Source: Actinomycetota bacterium (GTDB lineage Bacteria; Actinomycetota; Thermoleophilia; BMS3ABIN01). Taken from it: a stretch of DNA of 64,000 nucleotides. The stretch lies in the NCBI GenBank assembly GCA_016235065.1, contig JACRMB010000003.1, positions 1 through 64,000 on the forward strand, given 5' to 3'. The first letter of the stretch is position 1. Every line of letters begins with the position of its first letter. Shown piece by piece: positions 8,776 to 18,774 of the stretch. A program made the translations under genes and the position numbers. Under the pieces are notes generated by a model. That model searched no databases. It was not told the origin of the DNA and saw nothing but the letters and a program-made list of their open reading frames with translations.

Positions 8776-9558
8776 TCAATCCCGATGTGCTGCCCGATTC
8801 GCGATAAGGGCGCCTGTGGCCCCGGCTCCGACCCCGTTATCGATATTGACTACGACCAGGCCCGGACAGCAACTCTGCAGCATGCTCATCAACGCAGCCA
8901 CTCCACCTCCACCCAGCCCATAACCGGTCGAAGTGGGAAGACCGATCACCGGAACCGGTACCAGTCCAGCGACAACGGAAGGCAGGGCGCCTTCCATTCC
9001 AGCAGCCACAACTATGGCGGCGGCTTTGGAATCAACCATTTCCTTCAGTGGTTCCACCAGCCGGTGTACTCCCGCTACCCCCACATCATAATGAGCCAGC
9101 ACTTCGCATCCCATCTCTTCGGCTATCACCCGCGCCTGTTCTGAAGCGGGGATGTCCGCGGTGCCCGCCGAGATAATCCCGAGCTTGCCGCCGGTTATCT
9201 GCGGCTCTCCGCCAGCCGCACCAGGCCTGCGGACCACCGCGGTCTTCGCATCCCTGTTCGCAACAGCGATCTGTTCACCAAATGCGGTCTCCAAAGCCGT
9301 CCACTGGTCGGAGTCGAGGCCGCAGGCGATCGCTCGCCCGGCATGGTCAAGCAGGGCTTCGCATATCTGCAACAGTTGTTCCGGGGTCTTCCCGGAGGCA
9401 AATACGACCTCAGGAACGCCTTTGCGCGCATGGCGGTCTGTGTCCAGCCGCGCGAAGCCGCCGACTGCGGCTATACCAGCCAGCGAGAGCCTTGTCTGGG
9501 CTTCTTCCACGGTCAGCTCTCCGGCCGCCAGTTGCTCCAGGACCTCGCGGGGATTCAT
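8776..9558 (-). CDS. larB: nickel-pincer cofactor biosynthesis protein LarB
   Basis: The 260-residue protein has the LarB layout: a short N-terminal helical segment (MNPREVLEQLAAGELTVEEA) and a C-terminal AIR-carboxylase-like domain with GTADIPASEQA, GMEGALPSVVAGL and STGYGLGGGG. LarB carboxylates nicotinic acid adenine dinucleotide in synthesis of the nickel-pincer nucleotide used by LarA-type racemases. It overlaps the upstream amidohydrolase by 4 nt. LarC and LarE are not in the window, so the pathway is incomplete here. Confidence 0.85.
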   Translation of the reverse strand: MNPREVLEQLAAGELTVEEAQTRLSLAGIAAVGGFARLDTDRHARKGVPEVVFASGKTPEQLLQICEALLDHAGRAIACGLDSDQWTALETAFGEQIAVANRDAKTAVVRRPGAAGGEPQITGGKLGIISAGTADIPASEQARVIAEEMGCEVLAHYDVGVAGVHRLVEPLKEMVDSKAAAIVVAAGMEGALPSVVAGLVPVPVIGLPTSTGYGLGGGGVAALMSMLQSCCPGLVVVNIDNGVGAGATGALIANRAAHRD

Positions 9559-10400
9559 GATCTCTCCAGGTTTAACAATGTGGAGGCATTCCCGCCCAGA
9601 ATGGCATCCCGATCCGGCTCTTCGAGTCCTGAATCAGCCAGTTCGCTCATGTACCGCTCTGGAGAGATGAGAGGATAATCACTGCCGAACAATATCTTTT
9701 CCGGGCCCGCGGCATCGCAGGCAAGCTTGTAGATATCGGGCCGGTACAGGAACGGACTGGCAGAGCAGTCGTACCAGACGCTTGCCAGGGCTTCCTTTAC
9801 GTCAGGCATTAGTTCATAAAACGGAAGGCCGCCGCCCCAATGGGCGAAAATCAGCTTGAGGCCGGGATTAGACTGAGCGAAGTTGAAGCCTCGACGAGGG
9901 CTGGTGCCACCCTTTCCGGGGTAAAAGCGGCCTACTGGCTCGCTCAGATGGACGAGCACCGGCAAGTCGTTTGCATAAGCGAATTCCGTCAGGGGATGCA
10001 GGCCCTCGACATCATCCAGGTCGAATCCCTGGCCCGAGCCCTTCAGCTCACCGATTCCCCGGAGGCCGAGCTCAAGACAGCGCTTGAGCTCGGAAATGGC
10101 CTTGGGATGCAGCGGCGGCACGTTGGCAAAGCCGATCAGCCGGTCAGGAAAGCGTGAAACCGCGTCCGCGATATAGGTGTTGGTCTCGACATAGAGATCG
10201 AAGCTGTTCCAGGCAAAACCACAGGCGACGGCCTTGTCGACGCCGCAACGGTCCATCTCGGCGACGAGCTCCCGGGCGCTGGCCATGGGCGCATTGGTCG
10301 GCCCGTAGAGATGGGCAAACCATTCCTCCCGTTGCAGGTGGGCCTCACGGCCGGCGATTACACCCGGTGAGAATATGTGGGTGTGACAGTCAACGATCAC
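9555..10400 (-). CDS. amidohydrolase-2 family TIM-barrel hydrolase
   Basis: 281 residues. Metal-binding signatures of the amidohydrolase-related (decarboxylase-like) family are visible: DCHTH at the N-terminus, VHLSEP and AHWGG in the middle and GSDYPL near the C-terminus. Substrate cannot be read from sequence; family members act as hydrolases or non-oxidative decarboxylases. It is translationally coupled to larB by an ATGA overlap, suggesting a shared transcript but not necessarily a shared pathway. Confidence 0.75.
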   Translation of the reverse strand: MIVDCHTHIFSPGVIAGREAHLQREEWFAHLYGPTNAPMASARELVAEMDRCGVDKAVACGFAWNSFDLYVETNTYIADAVSRFPDRLIGFANVPPLHPKAISELKRCLELGLRGIGELKGSGQGFDLDDVEGLHPLTEFAYANDLPVLVHLSEPVGRFYPGKGGTSPRRGFNFAQSNPGLKLIFAHWGGGLPFYELMPDVKEALASVWYDCSASPFLYRPDIYKLACDAAGPEKILFGSDYPLISPERYMSELADSGLEEPDRDAILGGNASTLLNLERS

Positions 10401-10441
10401 GAGCCCAAGTATAGTGGGAAAGGCCCGCCGCCGCTATGCGG

Positions 10442-11398
10442 TCAGACGCCCAGTTTAGAGAAATCGCAAACCTGGCTGCCCTCGTAAACCGCTACGGCCT
10501 CGTCGACTGACATGTCGGCCAGCGTGATCGCAGAGATAGCGTCGCACATACGCACGGCCTCATCCAGTGGCTTCTGGTGGATGTTCCTGCCGGTGGCATT
10601 GCCGATGGCGCCGCTGACATGGATCTGGTCATGGAGCCTCTGCAGGAAAGTCGTCGCGTCCGTGGATGAACCGCCTGCGGCCACTACGTGGGTGTGTCCT
10701 GCCGCGGCGACTGCCTCCTTGAAGATCTCGCTGGAGTCCTGGCCTTCGGCTTTGGGATAGTTCACCTTCACAAAGTCGGAACCCAGAGTCAGGGCGACGC
10801 CCGTGGCGCCGGCGATCAGGTGCGGGTCCATCTCGTCCGCGACGTCCTTGCCACGGGGATAGATCCAGAGAACGGTCAGCATGCCGTGCCTGTGGGCATC
10901 ATTGACGAGCTTTGCAGCCTGCTGAAGCATCTGCGGCTCATAGGTGCTGCCAAGATAGATGGTATATCCGACGGCCGGTATCTTCAGGCCCGAATCTTCC
11001 TTGAACTGGGCTACCGCATCCACATCGAGCCAGAGATTGCTGAAAGGATCCATGGTCGCCGTCTTGACCAGATTGGTCTTGGAGTTGAGCTTCACGAGAT
11101 AGGCCACATCCATATAGTCGGAGCCATAACGGGCGAGCATGCCGATCTGGGTGGCGAAGACGCCGATGGTGCCTTTGCTGGCGATGCGGAACATGTGCTC
11201 AGGGTCCGCGTCATCTTCCGGTATCTGGCCCAGCTCATACTTGCCGACGAAGTCCTTGTTCAGGTGCTCGACCTTCTGGTCACCGGCAAAGAGCATAAGC
11301 CGGCCCGTACCCTTGGTCATGAGATTGAAATTCTCGAGGTACTCTTCCCGCTTCGCGACGGGGACGTCCAGCGGAATGATTACTTCACTGCTTTCCAT
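10442..11398 (-). CDS. class I (DhnA/archaeal-type) fructose-bisphosphate aldolase family protein
   Basis: A 318-residue (beta/alpha)8 aldolase of the DeoC/FbaB/LacD superfamily, with FAGDQKVEH near the N-terminus and the Schiff-base lysine in DFVKVNYP. It probably cleaves or makes fructose 1,6-bisphosphate, though related proteins use other keto sugars. The start follows GGGAGAAGAATC. It is divergent from proA and shares a 186-base intergenic region with it. No class II fba was seen. Confidence 0.75.
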   Translation of the reverse strand: MESSEVIIPLDVPVAKREEYLENFNLMTKGTGRLMLFAGDQKVEHLNKDFVGKYELGQIPEDDADPEHMFRIASKGTIGVFATQIGMLARYGSDYMDVAYLVKLNSKTNLVKTATMDPFSNLWLDVDAVAQFKEDSGLKIPAVGYTIYLGSTYEPQMLQQAAKLVNDAHRHGMLTVLWIYPRGKDVADEMDPHLIAGATGVALTLGSDFVKVNYPKAEGQDSSEIFKEAVAAAGHTHVVAAGGSSTDATTFLQRLHDQIHVSGAIGNATGRNIHQKPLDEAVRMCDAISAITLADMSVDEAVAVYEGSQVCDFSKLGV

Positions 11399-11506
11399 GA
11401 TTCTTCTCCCTTTTCGAATTGCCTGGAATACCCTCTGGCCGGCGTAGCCCCGAGTTGCATCGGTGCCGGCGCCTGAGCCTCAAAGAGCATCGCTACCGCC
11501 ATTTTG

Positions 11507-11514
11507 TATATAAT
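11507..11514 (+). promoter_or_regulatory. AT-rich -10 box between the divergent aldolase and proA genes
   Basis: A perfect TATAAT hexamer (11509-11514) sits in TATATAATAT, about 70 bases before proA. Read on the other strand the same box gives TATTAT, so it could serve the divergent aldolase gene too. No good -35 is visible, so only the -10 element is claimed. Confidence 0.4.
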
Positions 11515-11524
11515 ATGCGGGCTT

Positions 11525-11553
11525 GTGGGTAAATAAACCCACGGATGCGGGTT
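11525..11553 (+). promoter_or_regulatory. Alternative hairpins in the proA leader
   Basis: GTGGGT (11525-11530) pairs perfectly with ACCCAC (11537-11542). The overlapping AACCC (11536-11540) can instead pair with GGGTT (11549-11553). The two hairpins exclude each other. They lie at the start of the predicted proA leader. No T-tract follows, so a classical attenuator is not shown. Confidence 0.3.
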
Positions 11554-11584
11554 CAAGAATATCAAGATTTCGTCCCCGAATAAA

Positions 11585-12832
11585 ATGATGACCGTCAAAG
11601 AAAAAGCAGAGGCAGCCCGGCTCGCGTCACACGAGCTCTCAGTGCTGCCTGCAGAAAAGAAGAATCTGGCCCTGCTGGCAATGGCAGAGGCTCTGGAATC
11701 CGGCCTGGCAGAAATCGAGGAAGCAAACGCCAAGGACCTTGGCGGCGGTAAGGCCAAAGGGCTAACGCCGGCGATGCTGGACCGCCTGCTTCTCGATCGG
11801 AGCCGAGTTGAGCTAATGGCGAGCAACCTCCGTGATGTAGCTGAGCTGGCCGATCCGGTAGGCACTGTGATCAAACAGTGGACAGCCTCAAACGGCATGG
11901 AGATGTCGAGGGTGCGCACACCCATCGGCGTAATCGGCATCGTTTACGAAGCAAGGCCCAATGTCACAACCGATACAGCCGCCCTGTGTATCAAGGCTGG
12001 TAACTGCATAATCCTCCGCGGCGGGACCGAAGCCATCCACTCAAACAGGGTGCTGGCAAGGCTGATGTCCGAAGCCGGAACACGCGCTGGCATGCCCGAG
12101 GGCGCGATCCAGTTCATCGAGACCACGGACCGGGCCGCAGTCGACGAACTCTTAAGTCTTGCAGGCCTGATCGACCTGATAATCGCTCGCGGCAGCCACA
12201 GGCTTATCAACGCCGTGATGGAGAAGACCCGCATCCCGGTGATGAAACACTATCGTGGCTTGTGCCATGTATATGTGGAGAGCGCTGCAGAAGTCGGCAT
12301 GGCCGTGGACATCATTGAGAACGCCAAGGCAAACCGGCCAAGCACGTGCAATTCGGCCGAGACCGCCCTTGTGGATGAGGCTGTAGCCGCGGCGGTCCTG
12401 CCCGAGCTTGCCAAGCGGCTGGCCGTCGCAGGTGTTGAGGTCCGCGCCGACGATAAAGCCAGGGCTATAGTGCCAGAATGGACTCCAGCAACCGAAGAGG
12501 ACTGGGACACGGAATATCTCGACCTGGTGCTGTCTCTGAAGGTTGTCAGTGGTTTCGACGAGGCGATCGACCACATACGGCGCCACCACTCTGGACTTGC
12601 CGACGCCATCATTACTGAAGACAAGTTGCTTGCCGAGCGCTTTCTGGCGCTGATCGATAGCGCTGCGACCTATTGGAACGCATCCACGCGCCTCACCGAT
12701 GGACTGCCTTTCGGCATCGGCCCAGCGAGCGGGATCAACACCGACCGGGTCTATCCACGCGGACCTATGGGGATCGAAGAGATGACCGGCTCCAAGTACG
12801 TGATCAGGGGCTCGGGACAGGTCCGAGGTTAA
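11585..12832 (+). CDS. proA: glutamate-5-semialdehyde dehydrogenase (gamma-glutamyl phosphate reductase)
   Basis: A 415-residue aldehyde-dehydrogenase-fold enzyme that reduces gamma-glutamyl phosphate to glutamate semialdehyde in proline synthesis. It shows the catalytic Cys in RPSTCNSAET, GNCIILRGG, and the C-terminal GIGPASGINTDRVYPRGPMG signature of ProA. Two adjacent ATG codons (11585, 11588) are possible starts, and no Shine-Dalgarno sequence is evident. proB is not in the window. Confidence 0.94.
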   Translation: MMTVKEKAEAARLASHELSVLPAEKKNLALLAMAEALESGLAEIEEANAKDLGGGKAKGLTPAMLDRLLLDRSRVELMASNLRDVAELADPVGTVIKQWTASNGMEMSRVRTPIGVIGIVYEARPNVTTDTAALCIKAGNCIILRGGTEAIHSNRVLARLMSEAGTRAGMPEGAIQFIETTDRAAVDELLSLAGLIDLIIARGSHRLINAVMEKTRIPVMKHYRGLCHVYVESAAEVGMAVDIIENAKANRPSTCNSAETALVDEAVAAAVLPELAKRLAVAGVEVRADDKARAIVPEWTPATEEDWDTEYLDLVLSLKVVSGFDEAIDHIRRHHSGLADAIITEDKLLAERFLALIDSAATYWNASTRLTDGLPFGIGPASGINTDRVYPRGPMGIEEMTGSKYVIRGSGQVRG

Positions 12833-12965
12833 GTAGGACAATCCCTCCTTCAAGAAGCCCGAGTCAGGGTCGATACCTTTTGATATAGGGCATCGGCCAA
12901 AGGGCGGTCGGCACAGGCAACAAATCGTCTCCTTTTACCTCCCCGCTTTCGAGCCCTTTCTGGTC

Positions 12966-15900
12966 ATGAACTGGTTTAGGGAAATATTCGGTGTATTCAG
13001 GACCCGTCTGGGGCGCAAGGCCGCGGTGCCGGTCCTCCTGATCGTCCTCATCTTCCTGGTGCCTTTCTTCTTTGCCTTTCGCTCGGAACGCATAGCAGAT
13101 GCGACCAGCGCGGAGCTGGCCAGCAGAAACGAGATCTCCAAACACCTTTCAGACATGGAAGGGGCACTCCGTACCGAACAGATTTCCGTCTACGAGATGG
13201 TTTATGAGCACGAAACCGAAGACCTGGCAAATTTTGAGGCGGCGGCGGCCGCGGTGCAGTTTTACCATGACGAGGCGACGGAACACGTAGCCAGCGCTGA
13301 GGAGCAGGCGCTACTGGATGAATGCCAGAGTCTGCACGAGCGGGCTGAATATATCACGAGCAGCCAGATCGCCCCGGCAGTCCTATCAGCAGTAGATCCG
13401 CTTGATCATACCGAGATGGTTTCTCTGGAAAACGAGCTTCAGGGCATGTACGGGCGGATGACCGAACTGGGCGGTCAGCTCGAGGCTATGTTCGCGCAGG
13501 ATATGGGCAACGCAAGGTTGAAGCAGATAGAGGCGAGGGAATTTGCCTCAGAATTGACCTGGGCCAGCATCATCTTTGCCGTCTTTGCGGGCTTTCTGAT
13601 CAAGGCCGCCTATACGAGGCAGCTGGTTTATCCGATCAAGCGCATGTCCGAAGCCTCTCTGCAGATCGCCCGGGGCGATCTTTCCCAGAGGGTGGAAGTA
13701 AAGGGCCAGGACGAACTGGCGGACATGGGAAGAGCTTTCAATGATATGGCCGATTCACTCGAGCGTCGCACTGAGCAGCTCGAACGGGAGAAAGCGCGAA
13801 TACGCTCGATTCATCAAAGCATCGGTGACGGCATCCTGGTCATCGATCGCGCCGGCGTCATCATCTCGGTCAATCCCGCTGCTGAAAGGATCCTGGAGCG
13901 GCCAGTCACGCAGCTGGAACGGACCACTAATACCGGCGTGCCCGTATTGCAGGAAGCCCTGGCCCAGAGGATCGGCCCGGAGCAAATGGTCGAGTGCTGG
14001 GAAGAGAAGGACTGTGCCAAGGTGGACTGCCCTTCCCACGGCAGCAAAGACCGACGCTGCTGGTTGCAGTGCGGCACCTTCTGTTACAACCAGATCCAGG
14101 GTACTTTCAAACAGAAACGTGACGCCTGTGAGCGCTGCGACGTCTTCGTGAAAAACGCTGTCATCAATCTGACTCTCGATATCGGCGATCGCCATTACAG
14201 CACATCGATCCTCCCCATACTCGATGACCTGGGCCAGGAAGAAGGCAGAACCGTCGTGATGCATGACATCACTGAGGTGCTGCAGGCGAAGGAGTCGGTC
14301 GAACGCCATAGCGCCGAACTGGCTGCGATCAACAGCATCAGCGAGGTTGTATCAGAATCGCTGGACCTGCAGACGACGCTCGACAATGCCCTTGAGAAGA
14401 TCAAGGAGATCCGTGATGCAGACGCAGTCAGCATCCATTTGATCACAGCGGAGAGTGACGGCCTATATCTGGCTGCAGAGAAAGGACTTCCCGAAGACCT
14501 TAGACAGGTAATGGAAAGGATACCGCTCGGGTTCGGCTGTCCCGGAGTCGCGGTAGATACAGGCGGGCCGGTGTATGTCGGCGATCTCACGAAGCACAGG
14601 GATGTCCCGGTGGCAGCCCTGGAAGCAGGATTTCTATCCAGCATGGCGGTACCGCTCAAGTCCAAGAACAAGATGATCGGCTCACTCTCTTTGGCAGCAG
14701 GCCGGTTGAATGCCTTCACAAGAGAGGACATAAAGCTTTTGAGTCTGATCGGTATGCAAGTAGGTGTTGCTGTAGACAACTCTATCCTCTACGAAGAATC
14801 CGTCAGGCATTCACAGGAGGCGCTTGCCAAAAGTCGGATCGTTTCGACGCTGACCTCGACTCTGGAACTGGAAAAAGTGTTTGATGATTTCAGTGAAGCG
14901 ATACGGGAACTGGTCGATTTCGACCGCTTCAGCGTGATCATCGGTGATGGCGACGGCCCGATCACGAAATTGCTGCTTCCCAGTGGCGTAGGGCCAGCTG
15001 TGCCAGATGAAACCGGAGCCGGCTTCTCCATGACTGGCACCGCCGCCGAATGGACAATCAAAAACAACAGGCCGTATCTGTCGGGCGATATCAGCGCTGA
15101 AAAGAAATATCAAGAACAGGAACACTTCGTACATGAGGGATACCGGTCTCAACTAAACCTGCCACTTGTTGTTAAAGGGACGGTTCTGGGCAGTATGAAC
15201 ATGGTGAGCACCAATGTTGAGGCCTATGATGAAAAGACAATCGGAAAGCTGCAGCCGGTTGCCGACCAGGTGGCACTGACGATCGCAAACCAGAAGCTGT
15301 TCGAGGACGTGGCTCACAGCAAGGCTGAGTGGGAGACAACTTTCGATTCCGCCAGCGAAGGAATCGCCATGGTCGGGACGAACCATCGGATACTAAGACT
15401 GAACAAGGCGGCAGCGGAGATGATGGGGGGAACAGTAGGTGATTTCGTAGGCCGCAGCTGTTTCGAGGTAATACACGATTCCAGCACCAGGCCCGCTGCC
15501 TGTCTGATGAACGAAGCGGTGGCCGGTAGCTCATCCGCGCGCGGCGAGCAGGAAATGGACGACGGTCGCACGATCGAACTGGTAGTAGACCCGGTTTATG
15601 ACAACGAAGGCAGTCCGGCGGGAGCGGTGCACTTCCTGCGCGACATAACCGAGGCCAAACGGTTGCGACAGCAGCTGCTCCAGTCAGAAAAGATGATCGC
15701 AGTCGGACAGCTGGTCGCCGGAGTGGCCCACGAGATCAACAATCCGCTGACGGGCGTAATTGGCTATGCTCAGTTGCTCCTCAAGCGTGATATCGACGAC
15801 CAGGCCAAAAAAGATGCCGAGGGCATCTATCGCGAAGCGGACAGGGCGACCCGCATCGTGCGGCACCTCCTTTCCTTCGCGCGCAAGCACCAGCCCGAGA

Positions 15901-16787
15901 GAAAAACCGTAGACATCAACGCGGTGGTTCGCGAGTCCGTTGAGCTCAAGGCGTATGAGATGAGAGTCAACAACATCGCCACAGAGGCAGTCCTGGACGA
16001 TCGGCTGCCGATGACCGTGGCAGATCCCCATCAGTTACAACAGGTCTTCGTCAATCTCATAAACAACGCCGAACAAGCCATGCTGGATCACCGTGGTTCG
16101 GGGCTGTTGAAGATAAGCACAGCGCTTGTTGATAACAAGATCCGGGTATCGTTCGTTGATAACGGCCCTGGAATCTCAGAAGAGATAGCCGAGCGTATTT
16201 TTGATCCCTTCTTCACGACGAAGGATGTGGGTAAAGGCACGGGCCTGGGTCTCAGCGTCTGCTATGGCGTTGCGCAGGATCACGGAGGCCGGATCTGGAT
16301 CGAGTCGGTCAATGGTCAGGGGGCGGAGGTCATCGTCGAACTGCCGGTGGTCGCAGCCTCTCCCGTCAAGATCGAACGGGACAGCAAGTCGATCAAGAGA
16401 CGGCTTGGCAAGATATTGCTGGTGGACGACGAGGCCGCGATCCGGCAGGTGCTGACGCAAACCCTGAGGCAGGCCGGTCACGAGGTTGAGACCGCGGGTA
16501 ACGGCGTCGTGGCTTTGAGGATGTTGAAGAAGAAGCATTATGACTGCGTCGTCAGCGATGTGAAGATGCCGGTGATGGACGGGCCGTCGCTGCACAAGGC
16601 CGCAGTTGAGATGGATCCGGACATTGCAGACAGCTTTATCTTCATCTCGGGAGACACTATCAGCCCGGATACCAGGTCTTATTTGAACCAGGTGGAAAAC
16701 CCGCGCCTGGCCAAGCCGTTCGATCTGGTTGACCTGGAGACGGCCTTGCAAAAACTGCTAGCGGCCAGAGAAGTCAAGAACGACTGA
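12966..16787 (+). CDS. hybrid histidine kinase: HAMP-PAS(Cys-rich)-GAF-GAF-PAS-HisKA-HATPase-REC
   Basis: 1273 residues. The first membrane helix is about 19-38, an extracytoplasmic helical sensor follows, and the second membrane helix is about 198-215. Then come HAMP (about 216-270) and a PAS domain interrupted by an eight-cysteine insert (C344, 350, 355, 365, 369, 373, 388, 391). Two GAF domains (about 455-600, 620-775) and a second PAS precede HisKA with phospho-acceptor H922 ([10 protein letters not shown]). HATPase with GTGLGLSV and a C-terminal receiver with D1198 (VSDVKMP) complete it. The insert resembles two-CW-type Cys clusters that may bind metal or Fe-S. No response regulator or output gene is adjacent. 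The ligand is unknown. Confidence 0.9.
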   Translation: MNWFREIFGVFRTRLGRKAAVPVLLIVLIFLVPFFFAFRSERIADATSAELASRNEISKHLSDMEGALRTEQISVYEMVYEHETEDLANFEAAAAAVQFYHDEATEHVASAEEQALLDECQSLHERAEYITSSQIAPAVLSAVDPLDHTEMVSLENELQGMYGRMTELGGQLEAMFAQDMGNARLKQIEAREFASELTWASIIFAVFAGFLIKAAYTRQLVYPIKRMSEASLQIARGDLSQRVEVKGQDELADMGRAFNDMADSLERRTEQLEREKARIRSIHQSIGDGILVIDRAGVIISVNPAAERILERPVTQLERTTNTGVPVLQEALAQRIGPEQMVECWEEKDCAKVDCPSHGSKDRRCWLQCGTFCYNQIQGTFKQKRDACERCDVFVKNAVINLTLDIGDRHYSTSILPILDDLGQEEGRTVVMHDITEVLQAKESVERHSAELAAINSISEVVSESLDLQTTLDNALEKIKEIRDADAVSIHLITAESDGLYLAAEKGLPEDLRQVMERIPLGFGCPGVAVDTGGPVYVGDLTKHRDVPVAALEAGFLSSMAVPLKSKNKMIGSLSLAAGRLNAFTREDIKLLSLIGMQVGVAVDNSILYEESVRHSQEALAKSRIVSTLTSTLELEKVFDDFSEAIRELVDFDRFSVIIGDGDGPITKLLLPSGVGPAVPDETGAGFSMTGTAAEWTIKNNRPYLSGDISAEKKYQEQEHFVHEGYRSQLNLPLVVKGTVLGSMNMVSTNVEAYDEKTIGKLQPVADQVALTIANQKLFEDVAHSKAEWETTFDSASEGIAMVGTNHRILRLNKAAAEMMGGTVGDFVGRSCFEVIHDSSTRPAACLMNEAVAGSSSARGEQEMDDGRTIELVVDPVYDNEGSPAGAVHFLRDITEAKRLRQQLLQSEKMIAVGQLVAGVAHEINNPLTGVIGYAQLLLKRDIDDQAKKDAEGIYREADRATRIVRHLLSFARKHQPERKTVDINAVVRESVELKAYEMRVNNIATEAVLDDRLPMTVADPHQLQQVFVNLINNAEQAMLDHRGSGLLKISTALVDNKIRVSFVDNGPGISEEIAERIFDPFFTTKDVGKGTGLGLSVCYGVAQDHGGRIWIESVNGQGAEVIVELPVVAASPVKIERDSKSIKRRLGKILLVDDEAAIRQVLTQTLRQAGHEVETAGNGVVALRMLKKKHYDCVVSDVKMPVMDGPSLHKAAVEMDPDIADSFIFISGDTISPDTRSYLNQVENPRLAKPFDLVDLETALQKLLAAREVKND

Positions 16788-16793
16788 TAATCC

Positions 16794-17855
16794 TTACGGC
16801 ACGACGTCGATTCTGCCCGTGTCGTCTTCCGCCTCCATAATGCCGATCCTGGCAGCCACGATCGTACCGGCAGCCTTCAGCTCGCCTTCCAACTCGTCAG
16901 CCTTTTCGGCAGAGCACGATATCAGCAGGCCTCCGGAAGTCTGTGCGTCAGCCAGTGTTAGTCGTTCTGCTTCTGTGATCGTGGGATCGAAATTCACAAA
17001 GGCGTTGACGAAGGTGAGATTGTTCTTGCTGCCACCCGGTACTGCATCAAGGTCCGCGTCGATCAGATCGCGGGCTGCCTGCATGACCGGCACTGCCCGG
17101 GCATGGATTCTGGCGCCAACACCACTTCCCCGGGTCATCTCACCGAGGTGCCCCAAAAGTCCGTAGCCGGTGATGTCGGTACAGGCGTTGACCCCCACTT
17201 TGACCATGGCTTCCGACGCGCCTCTGTTGAGCGCGGCCATGACTTCCACTACCCGTGTGACAGCTGCTTCAGAAACAGTCCCACGCTTGATGCCAGTAGT
17301 CAGAATGCCAACTCCCAACGGCTTTGTAAGAAAGAGCACGTCGCCAACTTGCGCCGTCGAGTTGTAGACAACGTCGCCCGGTTTGATAACGCCGGTGACC
17401 GCAAGCCCGTATTTGGGCTCCTTGTCGTCGATGGTATGGCCGCCAATGATGTCGACGCCTGCTTCGCGCGCCTTGTCGCCGCCGCCCTTCATCATCTGAA
17501 TCAGGATCTCAAGCGGCATGCCGCTTGAGTGAAAGCCGACTACATTGAGAGCGAACAGCGGTTTGGCGCCCATGGCATAGACGTCGCTGAGCGCGTTGGC
17601 GACCGCGATGGCGCCGTAATCGTACGGGTCATCCACGATGGGCGTGAAGTAATCCACCGTCTGGATGATCGCCAGATCCTCGGCGATCTGATACACGGCA
17701 CAGTCGTCACCGGTATTAATGCCCACCAGGACGTTAGGATTCGTCACAAGGGGGAGCTCTTTAAGAACTGTTTGCAAGTCCGACGGACTTATCTTGCACG
17801 CTCAGCCGGCCCCGTGGGCCAGCTGGGTCAGGCGGATCTCTTCCTTGTCGCCCAT
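16794..17855 (-). CDS. selD: selenide, water dikinase SelD, a selenoprotein (Sec18)
   Basis: SelD makes selenophosphate from selenide and ATP. The uninterrupted frame starts only at 17777, but the ATG at 17855, 6 bases after GGAGGAG, opens a frame that encodes IRLTQLAHGAG, then TGA (17804-17802), then ACKISPSDLQ and runs straight into the body. Family members carry Cys or Sec exactly there, in GAGC/UxCK. The TGA is therefore read as Sec18 and the protein is 353 residues, a normal length. GDDCAVY, GGHTIDD and DITGYGLLGHL mark the ATP-binding core. A hairpin follows the TGA (separate entry). It converges with the kinase gene. It implies selA, selB and tRNA-Sec elsewhere in the genome. Confidence 0.93.
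17772..17798 (-). promoter_or_regulatory. Candidate bacterial SECIS hairpin in selD
   Basis: Just downstream of the Sec codon the mRNA can fold with an AGUCC/GGACU apical stem, a 3-nt GUC loop and a lower UGCA/UGCA stem with a 5-nt bulge. A small apical loop beginning with G, a few bases past the UGA, fits bacterial SECIS elements bound by SelB. The fold was drawn by hand. Confidence 0.6.
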
Positions 17856-17971
17856 GGTCCTCCTCCGATCGTGAACACGATGATTCTATCACCGTAGCAA
17901 ACATTTCAATCATACATCGGGGAAAATTTTCAGGTTCACGGGGGATTATTCCAGGCCGGCGGGATTCCCCG

Positions 17972-18757
17972 TCAGGCTCCAGCGAGGTCCCAGGCCATGC
18001 GGATTGCGGTTACGCCTATCAGGACGGCGAGGATGTGTCTCAGCCGCCGGCGTCCCGTGCGGATCGAAAGCGCGCCCCCCAGCTGCGCTCCGGCAACCGC
18101 GCCGACGACGCAGAACAGCGCCATGGAATAATCGACCTGGCCCGTGGCGATTTTTCCGAAAGATCCAGCCAGCGCCGCCAGAAAGACGATCCCAAGGGAG
18201 CTGCCGATCACCGTGCGGGTTGGTATCCCGAGAACGTAGAGCATCACGGGAATAAAGATAAAGGCGCCGGATTGTCCTACCATGCCTCCCACAAGTCCGA
18301 TCGCCAGGGCGCAGGAGAGAGCGAGGCCGCGATTGAAATCGACACTTGCGGCGGTTGGCTCTTCAACGGCCTCGCGGTGTGGTGCAAGCATAAGCACCGC
18401 AGCCGCCAGGGCCAGGAGAGCGAAGATGCCTTCGAGGATATCGGAAGAAAGGTTCCTGGAAAAAACAGCACCGGCCAGGGAAGCAGCAGCTGCGCCGCTC
18501 CCCATCCAGAGGACGAGGGACTGGTTTAGGTATTTGAACCGGCGATGGACGGCAGCCCCAGATCCAGTGGCGAAAAGGCTCTGGACCATGGTGAGCCCCG
18601 CGACCGTTTTCATGTCGAGGACACCGGCTCCGACGGCGGAGGGGACATAGAGCAGCAGCGGCGCCATCACAATACCGCCTCCGATCCCGAGCCATCCGGA
18701 GAAAAAGCCCCCGATCAGGCCGAGGCAGATAAGCGTGGTCGCCAGATAAAGGGTCAT
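17972..18757 (-). CDS. TauE/SafE family sulfite/anion exporter-like membrane protein
   Basis: 261 residues with about eight hydrophobic helices in two similar halves. The glycine-rich GGFFSGWLGIGGGIVMAPLL near the N-terminus and GLVGGMVGQSGAFIFIP in the second half are the internal repeat typical of TauE/SafE (DUF81) permeases. The ATG at 18757 is chosen because the upstream part of the open frame overlaps the aldolase gene. Substrate is probably a small organic or inorganic anion, unproven. It lies 17 bases after the class II aldolase gene and is probably co-transcribed. Confidence 0.85.
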   Translation of the reverse strand: MTLYLATTLICLGLIGGFFSGWLGIGGGIVMAPLLLYVPSAVGAGVLDMKTVAGLTMVQSLFATGSGAAVHRRFKYLNQSLVLWMGSGAAAASLAGAVFSRNLSSDILEGIFALLALAAAVLMLAPHREAVEEPTAASVDFNRGLALSCALAIGLVGGMVGQSGAFIFIPVMLYVLGIPTRTVIGSSLGIVFLAALAGSFGKIATGQVDYSMALFCVVGAVAGAQLGGALSIRTGRRRLRHILAVLIGVTAIRMAWDLAGA

Positions 18758-18774
18758 GGCGCCCGGCCTGCGGG

